Part shown: positions 45,187 through 56,215 of the stretch, piece after piece
How the letters are laid out: every line of letters starts with the position of its first letter
Numbering within the stretch: position 1 is the stretch's first letter
NCBI GenBank assembly: GCA_037176725.1
Contig: JAZBRS010000044.1
Location: forward strand, 4,650,001-4,714,000
Source of the DNA: Posidonia oceanica
Taxonomy: Eukaryota; Streptophyta; Magnoliopsida; Alismatales; Posidoniaceae
Direction: 5' to 3'
Length of the DNA stretch: 64,000 bases
The notes under the pieces: model-generated
Told to the model about the DNA's origin: nothing
The model's database searches: none
The model's input: the letters and a program-made list of their open reading frames with translations, nothing else
Program-made: the position numbers and the translations under genes

Positions 45187-47388
45187 TCAGAGAAGACTGG
45201 AGTGAGAAAAGGCCCCTGAGGTTCCGGCAGCTTCGAAGCCTGCAGGCTCGGAAGAGAAAGGGTCGGCTACACTAGGGTGTGTGAGTGCAAGTGCATGTGT
45301 AAGAGCGAGTGCCAGGGTAGGTGTAGCCTCCTTCGCGGCAACACTGAAGACCCTGTGGTCGATCAGGCCCAGCACGACATCCCGTAAAGCGACGTAGTCA
45401 TTCGTCGAGTGCCTCGAAGCCCGATGGAAACTGCAGAACTGATCCGTGTTATGCCACCGCGGAGGGGGATTTGGTGACAGACGGACAGCCGGGAGTCGCA
45501 AGAGTGACTCAACCTGAGGGAAGATGACGCTCAGTGGTTCGGGCAGAGGGGTGTAATCACACTCAGCTCGACGAGGTCATCTTTGCCTTGGTTGGAATCC
45601 TTGCCGAGTAGCTGCGACGTGATGCACGGGCTCGACGGTGGCAGTGTGTGCAGTGGGTGCATAATTAGGTGCGTACTCTAGCGGCAAAGGGTCTGGCTGA
45701 CTCGCTGCATAGGCAGGCTCTTCGGGAGGATCGACGTATGCTTTGGTGAGCTGCTCGGAGCAGTCGGGAGCGGAGTTGTTGTTGTTGTTATTACTGTGGC
45801 GATTGTTGGTGGTGTTGACCTGCCTAGCCAATGCAGAAAGTGCGGGGAAATGCCCACTTCGTAGTGAGCTCTCCATGCAGGCGCCAGCCCTAAGCAGTGA
45901 TGCAAAACTAGTGATGTGTTGAATGCAGAGCAGAGTCCCAGTCGCTAGCAGCACCCCCTTTATGATCATCTCGATAGAATCCTCCTAGGAGGGTCTATCT
46001 CTGACTTGGGCGGCTGTGGAGCACCAGCGACCGTCATACTCCCCAAATGGCTCTTGGGGCCTCTACTGGATGGCGACAAGATCCTCCCTCTTAGGGATCA
46101 AGTCAAGGTTGAAAGAATACTGCTTGAGGAAAGCTTGAGAAAGATCAGTCCAAGTCTGAATCGCAGCCATGTCAAGGGAAGTGAACCACTTGAGCGTGGG
46201 GCCGGTTAGACTCTTCTGAAATAGGCGGATAAGGAGCCTTTCATCAGCCTGAAGCTGGGCAAGGTCCCCGCTGTATGCCTTCAGATGCGAGATGGGGCAG
46301 CCTCTACCATTGTATCTTTCGAATTCCGAGATGCGAAATTTTGCTGGGAGTGTGGCCTCTGGAAAGTAGTAGAGGTCTCGGAATTGGTAGGACTGGTGGT
46401 CCGTGCCCTGCACTAGACGTAGTGCTTTCTCCAAAACATCCATCCTATCATTGATGGGGTCTGGATTGGTTGTCAAAGGTGATGGGGAAGCAGGGGCAGG
46501 GACCACATACGCCGTCTGGGTCGCACCGAGGTGCTCCTCCAGATCCACCATCGCATCGACTGGTGATGCGAAGTGATGGCCGACGTATTCGTGTGTGGGT
46601 GCAGTGTATGCAGGAATGTATGCTGGGGTCAGAACCTGATGCAAGGGGGATGGATAGATAATATGCTGTGCAGTGTAAGGTGCAGAGTGCTGGAGCAACA
46701 GTGGCTGAGCAGGCACGGTGCCGGGCAGCGGGCCTATGGGGTACTGTGCTCCAACCAGCAAGAAGGACTGGCCACCAGGTGGCGGAGTTGCATGCAATGC
46801 ATAGTGTTGTGCAGATGCAGGAGGCAGAAGCTGTGCCCCCATCGCCGGAGCAGTGAGTAGCTGGGGCGATGGTCCAAACAGGAGTGCAGTGTAGAAAGCC
46901 TGAAGAGCAAGTGCAGGCAGTAGAAGAACCTCGGGAGCAGCAAGAACCAAAGAAGGGCGAACTGATAGAGCCATGCCCTGAAGTCTTTGGGCAGTCTCCA
47001 TCAGATGCTGATACTACACCTCAAGCGACCCGTCAGTGGGTATATTGAGTTGCAGGACCGGCGGGGGACCAGATTCAAGAGGTTGGGAACCTATGGCAAA
47101 GGTCGCCACAGTAGAAGGGATGTCGATAGAGACATAGCCCTGGGATAGAGGGGTCAGAGGCACCTCCGGAGCGCGAGCAGGGGTCATGAAGATGGGCTCG
47201 GTGACCGGATCTGGAGGGGTGTAGGTCTGCCAATGCCCCAAAGCAAACTAGGGTGCCCCAGGCACCAGAGGGCGAAACCCTGGTGTCACAAGGGGCACAA
47301 AAGGAGTCAAAGCGAAAGTCGGATGGACCGAAGCAGAAATCCCCTCCGGGGCAACAGAAATCAGAGGCTCACCAGCAAACTAGGCCAT
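45187..47388 (-). pseudogene. gag: gag of element H, single frame with at least six stops
   Basis: ATG at 47388 and one frame to 45187, about 734 codons. The N-terminal part is Ala/Pro-rich. The gag domain (about 46410-46063) shows LPAKFRISEFERYNGRG, AYSGDLAQLQ, LFQKSLTGPTLKWF and FLKQYSFNLDLIP, a close match to TAT/Ogre gag as I know it. The knuckle region CSFHRASRHSTNDY (about 45430) has lost its last cysteine (Tyr). Stops: TAG near 47380, 47243, 47010, 46060 and 45988, and TGA near 45575. No TAA is seen, which fits CAG to TAG and CGA to TGA change. H shows no pol, so either it never had one or it was lost. Confidence 0.88.
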
Positions 47389-48522
47389 CACTGACAGAGA
47401 GCAAGTGAGAACAGGGCTGTGACAAAAAGCAAAGACGCGAGACCTAAGGGGGGGCTACTGTCAGAAGCGACGAATAGCTCAGAGACAGAGTGGAGGGACG
47501 CTCAGGTCCTGGTAGCGGATCCCGCACCTACCTGCTAACACAACAAAGGCATCAGAGGTTGGATGCAAAAAAGTTGTTAGGGGTGGCATGAATGGCACAC
47601 GTGCAGATGAATGCCCTAATATGCGCTCTCTTACCATGCATGTCCTGAGTAGATGACCTACTCGGACGCACTCATGGGTAGTGGGTTTATTAACTCTAGG
47701 TCAGAAAAAGCAGGGTCCCTGTCTAAATCCTGGCCAGAGCTCAGGTAGTAACAGAGTGATGCGTTGGTGGCCTCGACCCTGCCAAAGCGTGGGTGGTATC
47801 CTCCATTAGCACCGACACGACCCCTAACAAGGGGGGACAGACCGACTGACTCGGGCCACGCCAAAGCAGTGGAACAAGAGGCTGGGACTGTCCTTCGTAG
47901 ACTGTGGGTGGACTCAGATGAGAAGAATGCATGCTTTCTAGTATGATCAAACATGCGAATATGCTTTAAAGTATTTTACTTGCATTTTATTTAGCCAAAG
48001 GGGAAAATTGCAAGTTTTGGCTCTAGTTGTGCTTAGATGTTATTGCTTGGCTTTATTGTGGCTTTTAGATTAAGCAAAGGGGAGCAAGTATGTTTCTACT
48101 ATCCTAGGCATGACATAAGCATGAATGTGAGAGAAACAGGAAGTCATGGCATGCAAGCAATCACATAGCAAGGCAAAAGGCATGTGCATGGCATGTGCAA
48201 GTGTTGTGGACATGATAGTGAAAGGAAAAGCACTTATCATATCAAAAGGCAAGAATACATGGCATGTGCACGTGTGGTGGCATAGCAATTGTGTGAAACA
48301 AAGCATTCACCAACCAAAAAACATGTATTATAGCGCCAAACAAGTATTTAGACATGTGATGCAAGAAAATAAAGCAATGCAAGCAAACATGGCATCATGC
48401 AAGAGATAAAGCAAGTAAAGCAGATAGACAAGCAAGCAAGCAGGCAAGGCATGCAAAGGTGCAAGGCAAGCAAAGTGCGAAATCCAAGCGGGTGAGAAAG
48501 CCAAAATGAAAGCCGGAGTCTA
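47389..48522 (-). other. H leader, non-coding
   Basis: Between primer site and gag on the minus strand. It contains GCATGTGCAAG/GCATGTGCACG repeats (48180-48290) and a CAAGCAAGCAAGCAGGCAAG run near 48430. No gene. Confidence 0.7.
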
Positions 48523-48543
48523 GAATCTCCAGCAGAGTCACCA
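48523..48543 (-). other. Primer-binding site of H
   Basis: Minus strand TGGTGACTCTGCTGGAGA, 1 nt from the LTR. It differs from the A/B/C site and is closer to the usual TAT/Ogre tRNA-Arg complement (from memory). Confidence 0.75.
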
Positions 48544-48544
48544 C

Positions 48545-48583
48545 TGTAGTAATCCTGAAAATCGGCGCGTCCATGCACGATGT
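48545..48583 (-). mobile_element. H 5' LTR, terminal 39 bp
   Basis: TGTAGTAATCCTGAAAATC on the plus strand, matching the D LTR end at 52223 (both continue to GTCCATGCACGATG). Cut by the insertion of C. Confidence 0.85.
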
Positions 48584-50166
48584 TGTAGATATCCCATTTT
48601 TCGCATTTCTGAGAGTTCGTAGAGGACAGGAACTTCTGAGACACCCAGATCACATAACTAAGGTTTAATAACACATTTTTTCGGAGTTTTCATGATTTGC
48701 ATAAAAACAAGGCTTGATTTTACTTGACTCATGGTTGTTAGCTGTGGCATAACTAACGCACTCAGACTCGTGGCAAGTCCGAGTACTTTGAGCACACTTT
48801 ATTCCACTCAAATCCGTGGTAGATTTGAGTTAAAGAAGATATTTTTATGATTTAATGAGATCTCTGAAGTTTTCAGGCTCTTATCATGTTTCTTTGGATT
48901 AAACTTAAAAGACAGGGTTAAAAATGCAAAAGACTTAGCTAGTTGCCTTCAAGAGCGGCGACACAGCCAGGTGCCTTTCATAGGGGTGACTGGAATGTGT
49001 AGGCGCCTGTGAGACAGATGACTAGCACCATTTCTCTCTCTCCAGCTTAATATCAATATCCTAGGCATTAATATAATATACGGGCTGTGTATAAGCTATT
49101 ATAACATTTTTCCGTAAACTATTGATATTTATATGATTTTCTAGCATTTAATACATGGTATAACACATATATCATATAAAATAAATAATCAAAGAACAAT
49201 CTAGAAAATCCTAGGTGGTTTCAAATAAATATCTTGATTTTTAACACGTTTTAATGTGCTAATCCAATCCCTCAAAATCAGAAACCAATCCCTTAAAATC
49301 CCTTAAAATCAGAAACAAATATTTTAGTTGCCTAGAATAGTACAGCAGTTAGGCGCCACTATATGCGGCGACTAGCTGACGTGGACTCCGCTGACCTGGT
49401 CTCGCGGAGTTTCCCCGGCATTTCCACGATCTTTTCAGGAGATATTTGTGCCAGTTGCCTGCCTAGGCGGCGACTAGCCCTAAATATCAGTTCCCTTCTA
49501 GAAACTTCTAGAACTTTCCTAGCTATGAGCCACCCATGTCCCATGAACCTATAAATAGGCCCCGTGAGTCAGTGCTCGGGAGGAGGCTTTTTAGGTCAAT
49601 TTTAGGGTTTGAGAGGGAAATTCATTAAGTGAGAGATCAAAGAGAGAGAGAGAAACCCTAGCCTCCATTATCAGTCCCAGAGATCACCACATCCCAACCT
49701 AGATCCCTGAGATCTCGAGCCTAGTCGGAGCTCCGATCGTGCCTCCACTTCCTCATTCCACTGCATACAGCACGAGGGTGAAGGGAGTATCTTCTTCCAA
49801 TCTACTTTTTCATTTCATATTGCATTTCTTAAATTAGGACCCATAGCATAAGCATGCGGGGAACAACCCCCAGTTAGTATTAGATCTATTTGTTTCTATT
49901 ATTCTCTGTTTTCTTTTATTATCGTTTACTACAAACGAACTTACCCAGATCTATTTTTATTTGTTTTGAAGGAAAGGAATACGCTTACGTAACACGAGGA
50001 AGCCACTGGATGACATCCTGCTGTCGATCCAGTGAGCCGAGTACCCACATCATCATCATCTCCCCGGGCGCCTTTTCCGCTCATTGATAAGTGGCGATCA
50101 CAATAAGTTGATAACGTTGTGGAAGCATCGCCATCTTCATCTACACCCCCATAATCCACATCCACA
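48584..50166 (+). mobile_element. C 5' LTR (1583 bp)
   Basis: Begins TGTAGATATCCCATTTTTCG and ends ATCCACATCCACA. TATAAATAG at 49550-49558. Type-2 dyads with 9-nt spacers at about 48938-49035, 49351-49377 and 49454-49480. Clearly diverged from the B LTRs. Confidence 0.9.
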
Positions 50167-50170
50167 GAAG

Positions 50171-50187
50171 TGGCGATCACGGTGGGA
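50171..50187 (+). other. Primer-binding site of C
   Basis: TGGCGATCACGGTGGGA, 4 nt after the LTR. Splice-donor-like C/GTGAGT at 50215 and acceptor TTGCTTGCAG ending at 51366 parallel those of B. Confidence 0.75.
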
Positions 50188-50477
50188 CCGGCTTTAGCCA
50201 ACCCTCTGTGCTACGTGAGTTTTTTCCTTCCTTCCTTCATTTCCTTCTTTAGATCTTGTTGTTTTTCTTTGTTGTTTTCGATTTAGGAGGCCGTACACTT
50301 AGGTTTTTCACAACTCCTAAACCCCGTAGTGTTTTCTGACATTAGAACAAGTTTTCTAACCCAACTATCTTGGCTTAAGGCAAGAGGTCTCGTTAGCACT
50401 CCGAGGCAACGGCAACCTCCTGTCTATAGTCGTAGAGGGTCGGGTTACTACTGTTTTGAAAACAGAAAACCCCAGTG

Positions 50478-50564
50478 TCCAGTCGCCCAGTAAACAGGCG
50501 CCTGAGCAAGTCGCAGTCCATTGTGGCGACTACTCCAGGCGCACCCACTACAGGCGACTAACTG
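50478..50564. repeat. Type-2 dyad triplet in C leader
   Basis: AGTCGCC/GGCGCCTGA, AGTCGCA/GGCGACTAC, AGGCGCA/GGCGACTAA; all three spacers are 9 nt. A second cluster is at about 51256-51334. Confidence 0.82.
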
Positions 50565-51493
50565 TTATTTCAGTGTAGATCCTTTTTTTATTTTCAGTAT
50601 CCTATGTTGTTTTTTTCCAGATCTGTAGTAGCTTAAAATTTGATTAAATCCTGTCCACTGTAATTTTTTGGCTTTTATTCGGATTTTAGGTTTACTTGTG
50701 TCCACCCTTAAGGTGGAAACTATTTCTATGATAATAAAGTTAGAGTTCCTTGAGATCTCTTTCTCTAACTAAAACAATTAAACAGAGCGAACCGGGCCCG
50801 TGCAAGTCGCTCACCCATACTTTGTTTGATTGGGATAGTTAGGTTAAGAACTCAAGGTGTCCTAGGATTTTATTTTGACTCCTCCTCTTCCTTGAGTCAA
50901 AATAATCCTTGGTAGATACTTGATACCTTAATATTCCATGTTTATTTATCGCATTATGGTTTGCTAGGATCCGAGCCTAAGGATAGAATCCTAGGTGGTA
51001 GGCTCCTCTTTAGAGAAACAAACCCACCGCCTAGGCCCTCTTGGTGGACCCTAACAAAGGTCAAAGAGTGGTACCCATAAGTCAAAAATCCCATTAATTG
51101 TGAGCATGCAGGTTTAATCAATTAATCAATTAATTAATCACTCGAACAAATAAAAATCTGCGATCTGTCTGGAACCTGCACTGTTTTTTTTTCTTCCTGT
51201 TTGTTGCACAGTCTGTCCAGAACAGACCTTGGTTGCTGGAAGAACTGGGCATAAGCCGCCTGTTCAGAAGGTGCCTCGCATAGCCGCCATTAGAACTGGC
51301 GACTTTTTTGGTCACCTGGATTACAGGCGATTGCAAGGTCAACGCTCTGGTGTGCCTTGCTTGCAGGAATTTAATTTTCTCCATTAACAGGTTACAGAAA
51401 CGCCAAAACAGCAATTGCTTACTGTTTATTGTTTTTTTTTCATTTAATCGAGTTTGTAATTTCACTTCCCAAACTCTTGTAATTATTTTTGCC

Positions 51494-52222
51494 ATGGAGG
51501 CCTATCGACAAAATCAAGAGCGCATCAATATGACATCTGCCTCAACCTCTACCTCTACGGAACAACTAGGCACGGGCCCGAATGGGTTCTTCCTTGAAGC
51601 TTCAACTGCACACACAGAAGAGCCATACGACTCCATGCAAGCAAGGGCTCGCCGAGTATTTCCCCATACATCAATACCGTACAGTTATTCTCTCGGGGAC
51701 CACACTCTTGTAGTACTTGCTCTGAACTACACCATGGGCCAGTCATCTGAAGAAGAAGAGGAAATAAGCCACTCCCAACCATGGAGTACCCTGCATGAAT
51801 GCACGCTTCCTGAGGAAACCTCCCACATAGTGCCGCCTACATCGACTGCTTCCAATCTGTCTGAGGAAGCAGCTAATGAGATCTATCAAATCCTGGCACG
51901 GCACCACCCCTCACTTAGGAGCCCACAAATTCCATTCGTCCACCAACCTTCTTCCCTAAACTACCACTAAAACCCGCTAATCACGCCCACTCACACACAC
52001 ACACCATACCACCAAACCCCACTATAAACTTCCCTACCCAAAGTTCATTCGCACAATACCACACAACGCCAACCCATCCTTCCATACACCAAACCATGCC
52101 ATCACACACGACCAACTACCAACTGTAATATCCAAGAACATCACACAACCTACCACCAACCACAATATCCCGGAACATACCCAGCAACCCACCACCAAAC
52201 ACAATATCCTGGAACATCATAC
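51494..52222 (+). pseudogene. gag: gag of C, N-terminal part, cut by D
   Basis: ATG at 51494; residues resemble the B gag N-terminus (Ser/Thr-rich start, GPNGF, then PHTSIPYSY against PHVSIPF in B). A stop at 51968-51970 is followed by Pro/His/Tyr/Gln-rich sequence like the B linker up to 52222, where D is inserted. The capsid domain is not in the window. Confidence 0.8.
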
Positions 52223-53220
52223 TGTAGTAATCCTGAAATTCTGATCGTCCATGCACGATGCCAAAGCTCGCGTGCACCAATCAAAATAGGTTCACTATAT
52301 GCGGTGGGATCCGAAGGAAGAAATTTGACTCGAAAACGCTGGCAAAAGAAAAAAAGAAATGATAAGACAAATCGGAGTCGCCACCAGGTCTATTAAGTTG
52401 GGAGACAAGGAAAACTGAGGGTAATGCAAGAAAAGACATGCAAAACCAGATGCAAAGAGATGCGATGCAACACAATGCGATGCTATGCTATGCTATGACT
52501 CGTGCCTAGGATGAAGGAAAGGTCATTACGGACCAAGAGAAAGGGCAAGGACTCCTATTACGCATGGGGAAGGTGTTAGGCACCCCCGATACGTCTGAGA
52601 GTCGGTCTTTCTTAGGCAATCTCGCTCGCTAATGCAGGAAGATGCTTGCCTAATGCCTAAATGCAATGAATGTCTGATTGCTATGCATGGAAAATAAATG
52701 TGCTATCTATGTGCTCAGCAGCACTGCTAGTGTTCCGAACTGGGCGAACCCTGGTTCGTGAGAACTCCTAGGCAGTAAGCATTATTGCCCTAATGCAAAT
52801 GCAGGCGATAAAACAAAACTGCGGGGAAAACCAGGCAATGCAAGTGACATGCAAGGGGTGAACCAAAGCAGGCGCAGAAAACGGTGCAAACAGCATGGAA
52901 ACGGTGTGGAAAATGATGCAAAAGTGGTGCAGAAAACGATGCAAGCACGGGAAATGATGCAAAAGTAGGGAAAACGATGCAAGCACGAGAAACGATGCAA
53001 AAGCACGGAAAACGATGCAAGCGAGTGAGATGCAAAAAAGAAGGCGAAAGCAAATCCGGGGCGAAAACCACGAGAAAGCGTGCAAGGCGAGGTACCAAAC
53101 CAAAACAGGGGTCAGGTAGCATGCATGGGGGTAGTAGTATGTACAAGAAGCAATAAAACACGGAAAACGGCGAATGAAACCAAATCAGCGTTTTAAAATC
53201 AGGTTCAACCAACTGCAAGC

Positions 53221-53277
53221 GTTGGACGCAGCAATACCTGCGTCCAATGTTGGACGCTGGCATTGCTGGCGTCCAAC
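53221..53277. repeat. Type-1 dyad module 1, D LTR
   Basis: GTTGGACGC/GCGTCCAAT (10-nt spacer) and GTTGGACGC/GCGTCCAAC (11-nt spacer). Confidence 0.9.
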
Positions 53278-53461
53278 ACCTGCTGGAGGCAAACAACATG
53301 CACTTTTTAAAAAAAATGATGCATTCTAGCTATATGAATGTGATGCAGATGTAGAAATGCAGTAGAATAGGTGCATGACATGCAGGGCAAATAGGACAGC
53401 AAACCAGAAGCAGATTCAGAGCAAGATGCAAGCAAAGATTAGCATTTTAAACAAGCAAGTT

Positions 53462-53519
53462 GTTGGACGCCCGAGAGCATGGCGTCCAACGTTAGATGCT
53501 AGAGGGACTGTCGTCCAAC
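53462..53519. repeat. Type-1 dyad module 2, D LTR
   Basis: GTTGGACGC/GCGTCCAAC and GTTAGATGC/TCGTCCAAC, 11-nt spacers, 58 bp. Confidence 0.9.
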
Positions 53520-53690
53520 ACAGGCCAAAGGACAGCATAGCAAATCAGCATACAGATGATGAACAAAATATGTAAGCATGCATTTAGGCTACTGTAAGTA
53601 GGTATAAGCTAGTCATGCAAGCATAGGATATGAAAAATCCAAGAAAAACAACATCTGTAAAGCATGTAAGGAAGAAAACCCAACCAGAGC

Positions 53691-53748
53691 GTTGGACGCG
53701 AGCTGAGCCAGCGTCCAACGTTGGACGCAAGGAACAGTAGCGTACAAT
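53691..53748. repeat. Type-1 dyad module 3, D LTR
   Basis: GTTGGACGC/GCGTCCAAC and GTTGGACGC/GCGTACAAT, 11-nt spacers, 58 bp. Confidence 0.9.
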
Positions 53749-53920
53749 GCACTGGGAGGCACAAACGAATAAAAACTCTACATAAAACTAGCATATGAAC
53801 TATAAAAGCTGAGGAGCAGTTGCTATGAAGGCTAAGCAAGCATATAAGCATAGAAATCATGCAAACGTGGGGATCAGAGCATCATGCAAACACTTAAAAC
53901 CAGAGTAAATGAGCAGCGAC

Positions 53921-53978
53921 GTAAGACGCCGGTAGCAGCAGCGTCCAACAAAGGACGCTGAAGCCCCCAGCGTCCAAC
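53921..53978. repeat. Type-1 dyad module 4, D LTR
   Basis: GTAAGACGC/GCGTCCAAC and AAAGGACGC/GCGTCCAAC, 11-nt spacers, 58 bp. Confidence 0.9.
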
Positions 53979-54302
53979 ACATGCAGAATGCAAACCTACC
54001 TGCAAAGGGGGAGCTCAGCTCTAAACCCCACTTAAACATGCATGCAAGCTACTGATGACATGCCAGATCAAGAAAAAACACTCATACCAAGCATATAATC
54101 CATGAGAAGCAAGTAAAAAAGAGTATGCAAAGGAACAAAGGGGTAAAAACCCAAGAAAATTAGCATGCAACTTGAGAGGAGATTAGCAAGCCTAAACATG
54201 GTTGTCATAGGGGCTAGGCATCACTAAATATGTATGGATCAAGTATAAATCTCAAAAAGAAGCAAGATACACGCATGGCAGCAGATATAAGCTAGCAGAT
54301 AT

Positions 54303-54360
54303 GTAGGACGCTAGATGAACCAGCGTCCAACGTTGGACGCGGCTCACTCCATCGTCCAAC
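54303..54360. repeat. Type-1 dyad module 5, D LTR
   Basis: GTAGGACGC/GCGTCCAAC and GTTGGACGC/TCGTCCAAC, 11-nt spacers, 58 bp. Confidence 0.9.
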
Positions 54361-54550
54361 ACAGGCAGACAGCAGAATGAACTAAAGCATGCAATATTGA
54401 TCCAAGCAAGGATCAAAACAAGGAAGCAGGCATGGCATAGCATCTGTAAACATGTAAGGAAAGCATGCAGCATAGACTCATAAAAGGCAAGCACAGTAAA
54501 GCATGGCGAGCTTTAAAGCAAAAACAAAGGCAGATATGGTATAACAGGGT

Positions 54551-54607
54551 GTTGGACGCCCGATCTTGTAGCGTCCAACGTTGGATGCACCAGGCTATGC
54601 ATCCAAC
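54551..54607. repeat. Type-1 dyad module 6, D LTR, with paired change
   Basis: GTTGGACGC/GCGTCCAAC (11 nt) and GTTGGATGC/GCATCCAAC (10 nt). In the second dyad both arms changed so that pairing is kept. Confidence 0.9.
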
Positions 54608-55438
54608 AAGGTGAGGATCCTCCTGGCCAAGAATAGCGGCCAAATCGGCCCAAAACTTCAAACAAACTTGCTTGGGAGCAAGTGTGGCCGACGACAAGCA
54701 TGGTGGTATACTTGGTGCCAGAAATAGGTGGGTGGATTGCTCCACCCACCTCCTCCTCCTCGCGGCCGGAAAGCCAAGGCGGGGAGGGGTGTGTGCTGTG
54801 CTAAAAGGCATGGAAATCATCTAGGAACATTCCTACACACATGCACGAGCTATGGGGATTGAGAACCTATCTTGGTGCGGCCTGAAACGGTGGTTTGCGT
54901 TCTTCACTGGCGCTGCGGAAGCTTGCGGCAGGCGAACTCCGGCGAGGTTGCAGAATGTGTAGGACGCACGAGAGAGGGAGCCAGCGGTCTGGGAGTGAAG
55001 GTGGGAGATCGCTCTTTGCTCTGGTGTCGCTCAATTCTCTCTCGGATCGGTGTGGTGAGCTGTGCAATGTCGAGAAGGTTGCTGGTTTTCATGGTTTTGT
55101 TTGTTGGGTTCTGGGGATTGGCAGCGGTTGTGGAGGTCGTGGCAGGGTTGTGGCAGGCTTGGGTGTGAGTGGGAGGCCACGAGGCATGGCAAGCAAAGGG
55201 CATGGGCTTGCCAGAAGGTCGCCGAAGTCGTAGGTGTCAGACAACGGCCGCAGTGAGGGTGGAGTGAGCGGGAAAGGGGCTGGGGCGGAGGAGACGACTA
55301 GTAAGTGGAGTTACTTCGGCTTGGAAGGTAGTGGATGGCTTGGAGTGGATGAGAGGATGGGTAGTAAGTGCGTACGGGCGGCGGAGAGGACGGGAGGTGA
55401 GCTGAAGGTGGCGGAGCAACCATTGCAGCTCTCGGGCC

Positions 55439-55525
55439 GTTGGACACTAGTGCAGAACGCGTCCAACGTTGTACGCTAGCATAGAGCACGTCCAACGTTG
55501 GACGCTGCCTGTGCCAGCGTTCAAC
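55439..55525. repeat. Type-1 triple dyad module 7, D LTR
   Basis: Three dyads in exactly 87 bp (3 x 29): GTTGGACAC/GCGTCCAAC, GTTGTACGC/ACGTCCAAC, GTTGGACGC/GCGTTCAAC, all with 11-nt spacers. Confidence 0.9.
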
Positions 55526-55745
55526 ATGCCCAGAAAGCCAAAGGCTAAAATGGACTTGGGCTTGGCCTTAAAAAAGATTTAAAGAAGTGTAAAAGGCTTG
55601 GATTGAGGTTTTGGGGTTTAGGTGGGGTTTTAGATTTGATTTTGGGTAGAAATGGGTTAGTCTGAAAAAGAGAGCCAACCTAGAGTCCAAGCAAGCCTGC
55701 AGGAGAAACCACCAACTTCCAAGCTGTCAGAATGGGGTGTCTACA

Positions 55746-55759
55746 GATGCCCCTCCCAG
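55746..55759 (-). other. Polypurine tract of D
   Basis: Minus strand CTGGGAGGGGCATC directly before the 3' LTR. Confidence 0.8.
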
Positions 55760-56215
55760 AGCGAGGTCAAGCGTAGCGAGACCGCTACTCAGGGTAGACA
55801 AGACACCCTGCCTGACACCACTAGGAGCGCAAAATTGCTGTAGGCGTGAGTCATTTACCCGGCAGATGCATCGGAAATCATGACTCAGAGCCACAATGCA
55901 GACGCAGATGCGAATGCTGATGCTGATGCTGATGCAATGTGTGCCAGTGCGGATGCAATGCATGCCGATGCAGTTATTTATCATGCAATGCTGTTAGTAA
56001 AAGAATGCGGTGCTGATGTGGAAGGGATGCAAAGAAAGCTGTAGTGCAATGTATGAGTTCGGTGATTAGTCCGAGCTCACAAAAGTGATGCCTGACAAGT
56101 CTGACGGGCTTGGCATCCGAGCAGTTAGAGCTGCTAGCCCAACAAGCAAAGGGGCTAGACAATTTAACGGTTGTCGATTGAGTAGTTAGGGCTGCCAGCC
56201 CGCAAGGGAACAGAA
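55760..56215 (-). other. D interior next to the 3' LTR
   Basis: Shares its first 25 bp with H (9941-9965), then a GATGCTGATGC-type hexamer run (55905-55980). No gene. Confidence 0.7.

Larger units (their letters stand above)
48584..52222 (+). mobile_element. Element C (B-type), 5' part
   Basis: Inserted in the H 5' LTR after GATGT (48579-48583). It comprises a 5' LTR, primer site, leader and the start of gag, then is cut by D at 52222 with left flank CATAC. The rest lies beyond the window. Confidence 0.88.
52223..55745 (-). mobile_element. D 3' LTR (3523 bp)
   Basis: Plus strand from TGTAGTAATCCTGAAATTC to AATGGGGTGTCTACA. The left end shares its terminal block and the GGGAAGGTGTTAGGCACCCC block with S1/S2; the middle holds AAACGATGCA-type repeats (52860-53040) and seven type-1 modules. 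Reading frames between 54867 and 55479 are GC-rich shadows. Confidence 0.9.

Noticed and set aside
54867..55479. Possible small genes in the D LTR
   Set aside because: Several overlapping frames on both strands, none with recognisable features; the same GC-rich U3-like zone exists in H.
53221..55525. CRISPR-like pattern (constant palindromic repeat, unique spacers)
   Set aside because: Only two or three repeats per cluster, 10-11-nt spacers, half-repeats at the edges, plant retrotransposon context and no cas genes. The likeness is formal only.
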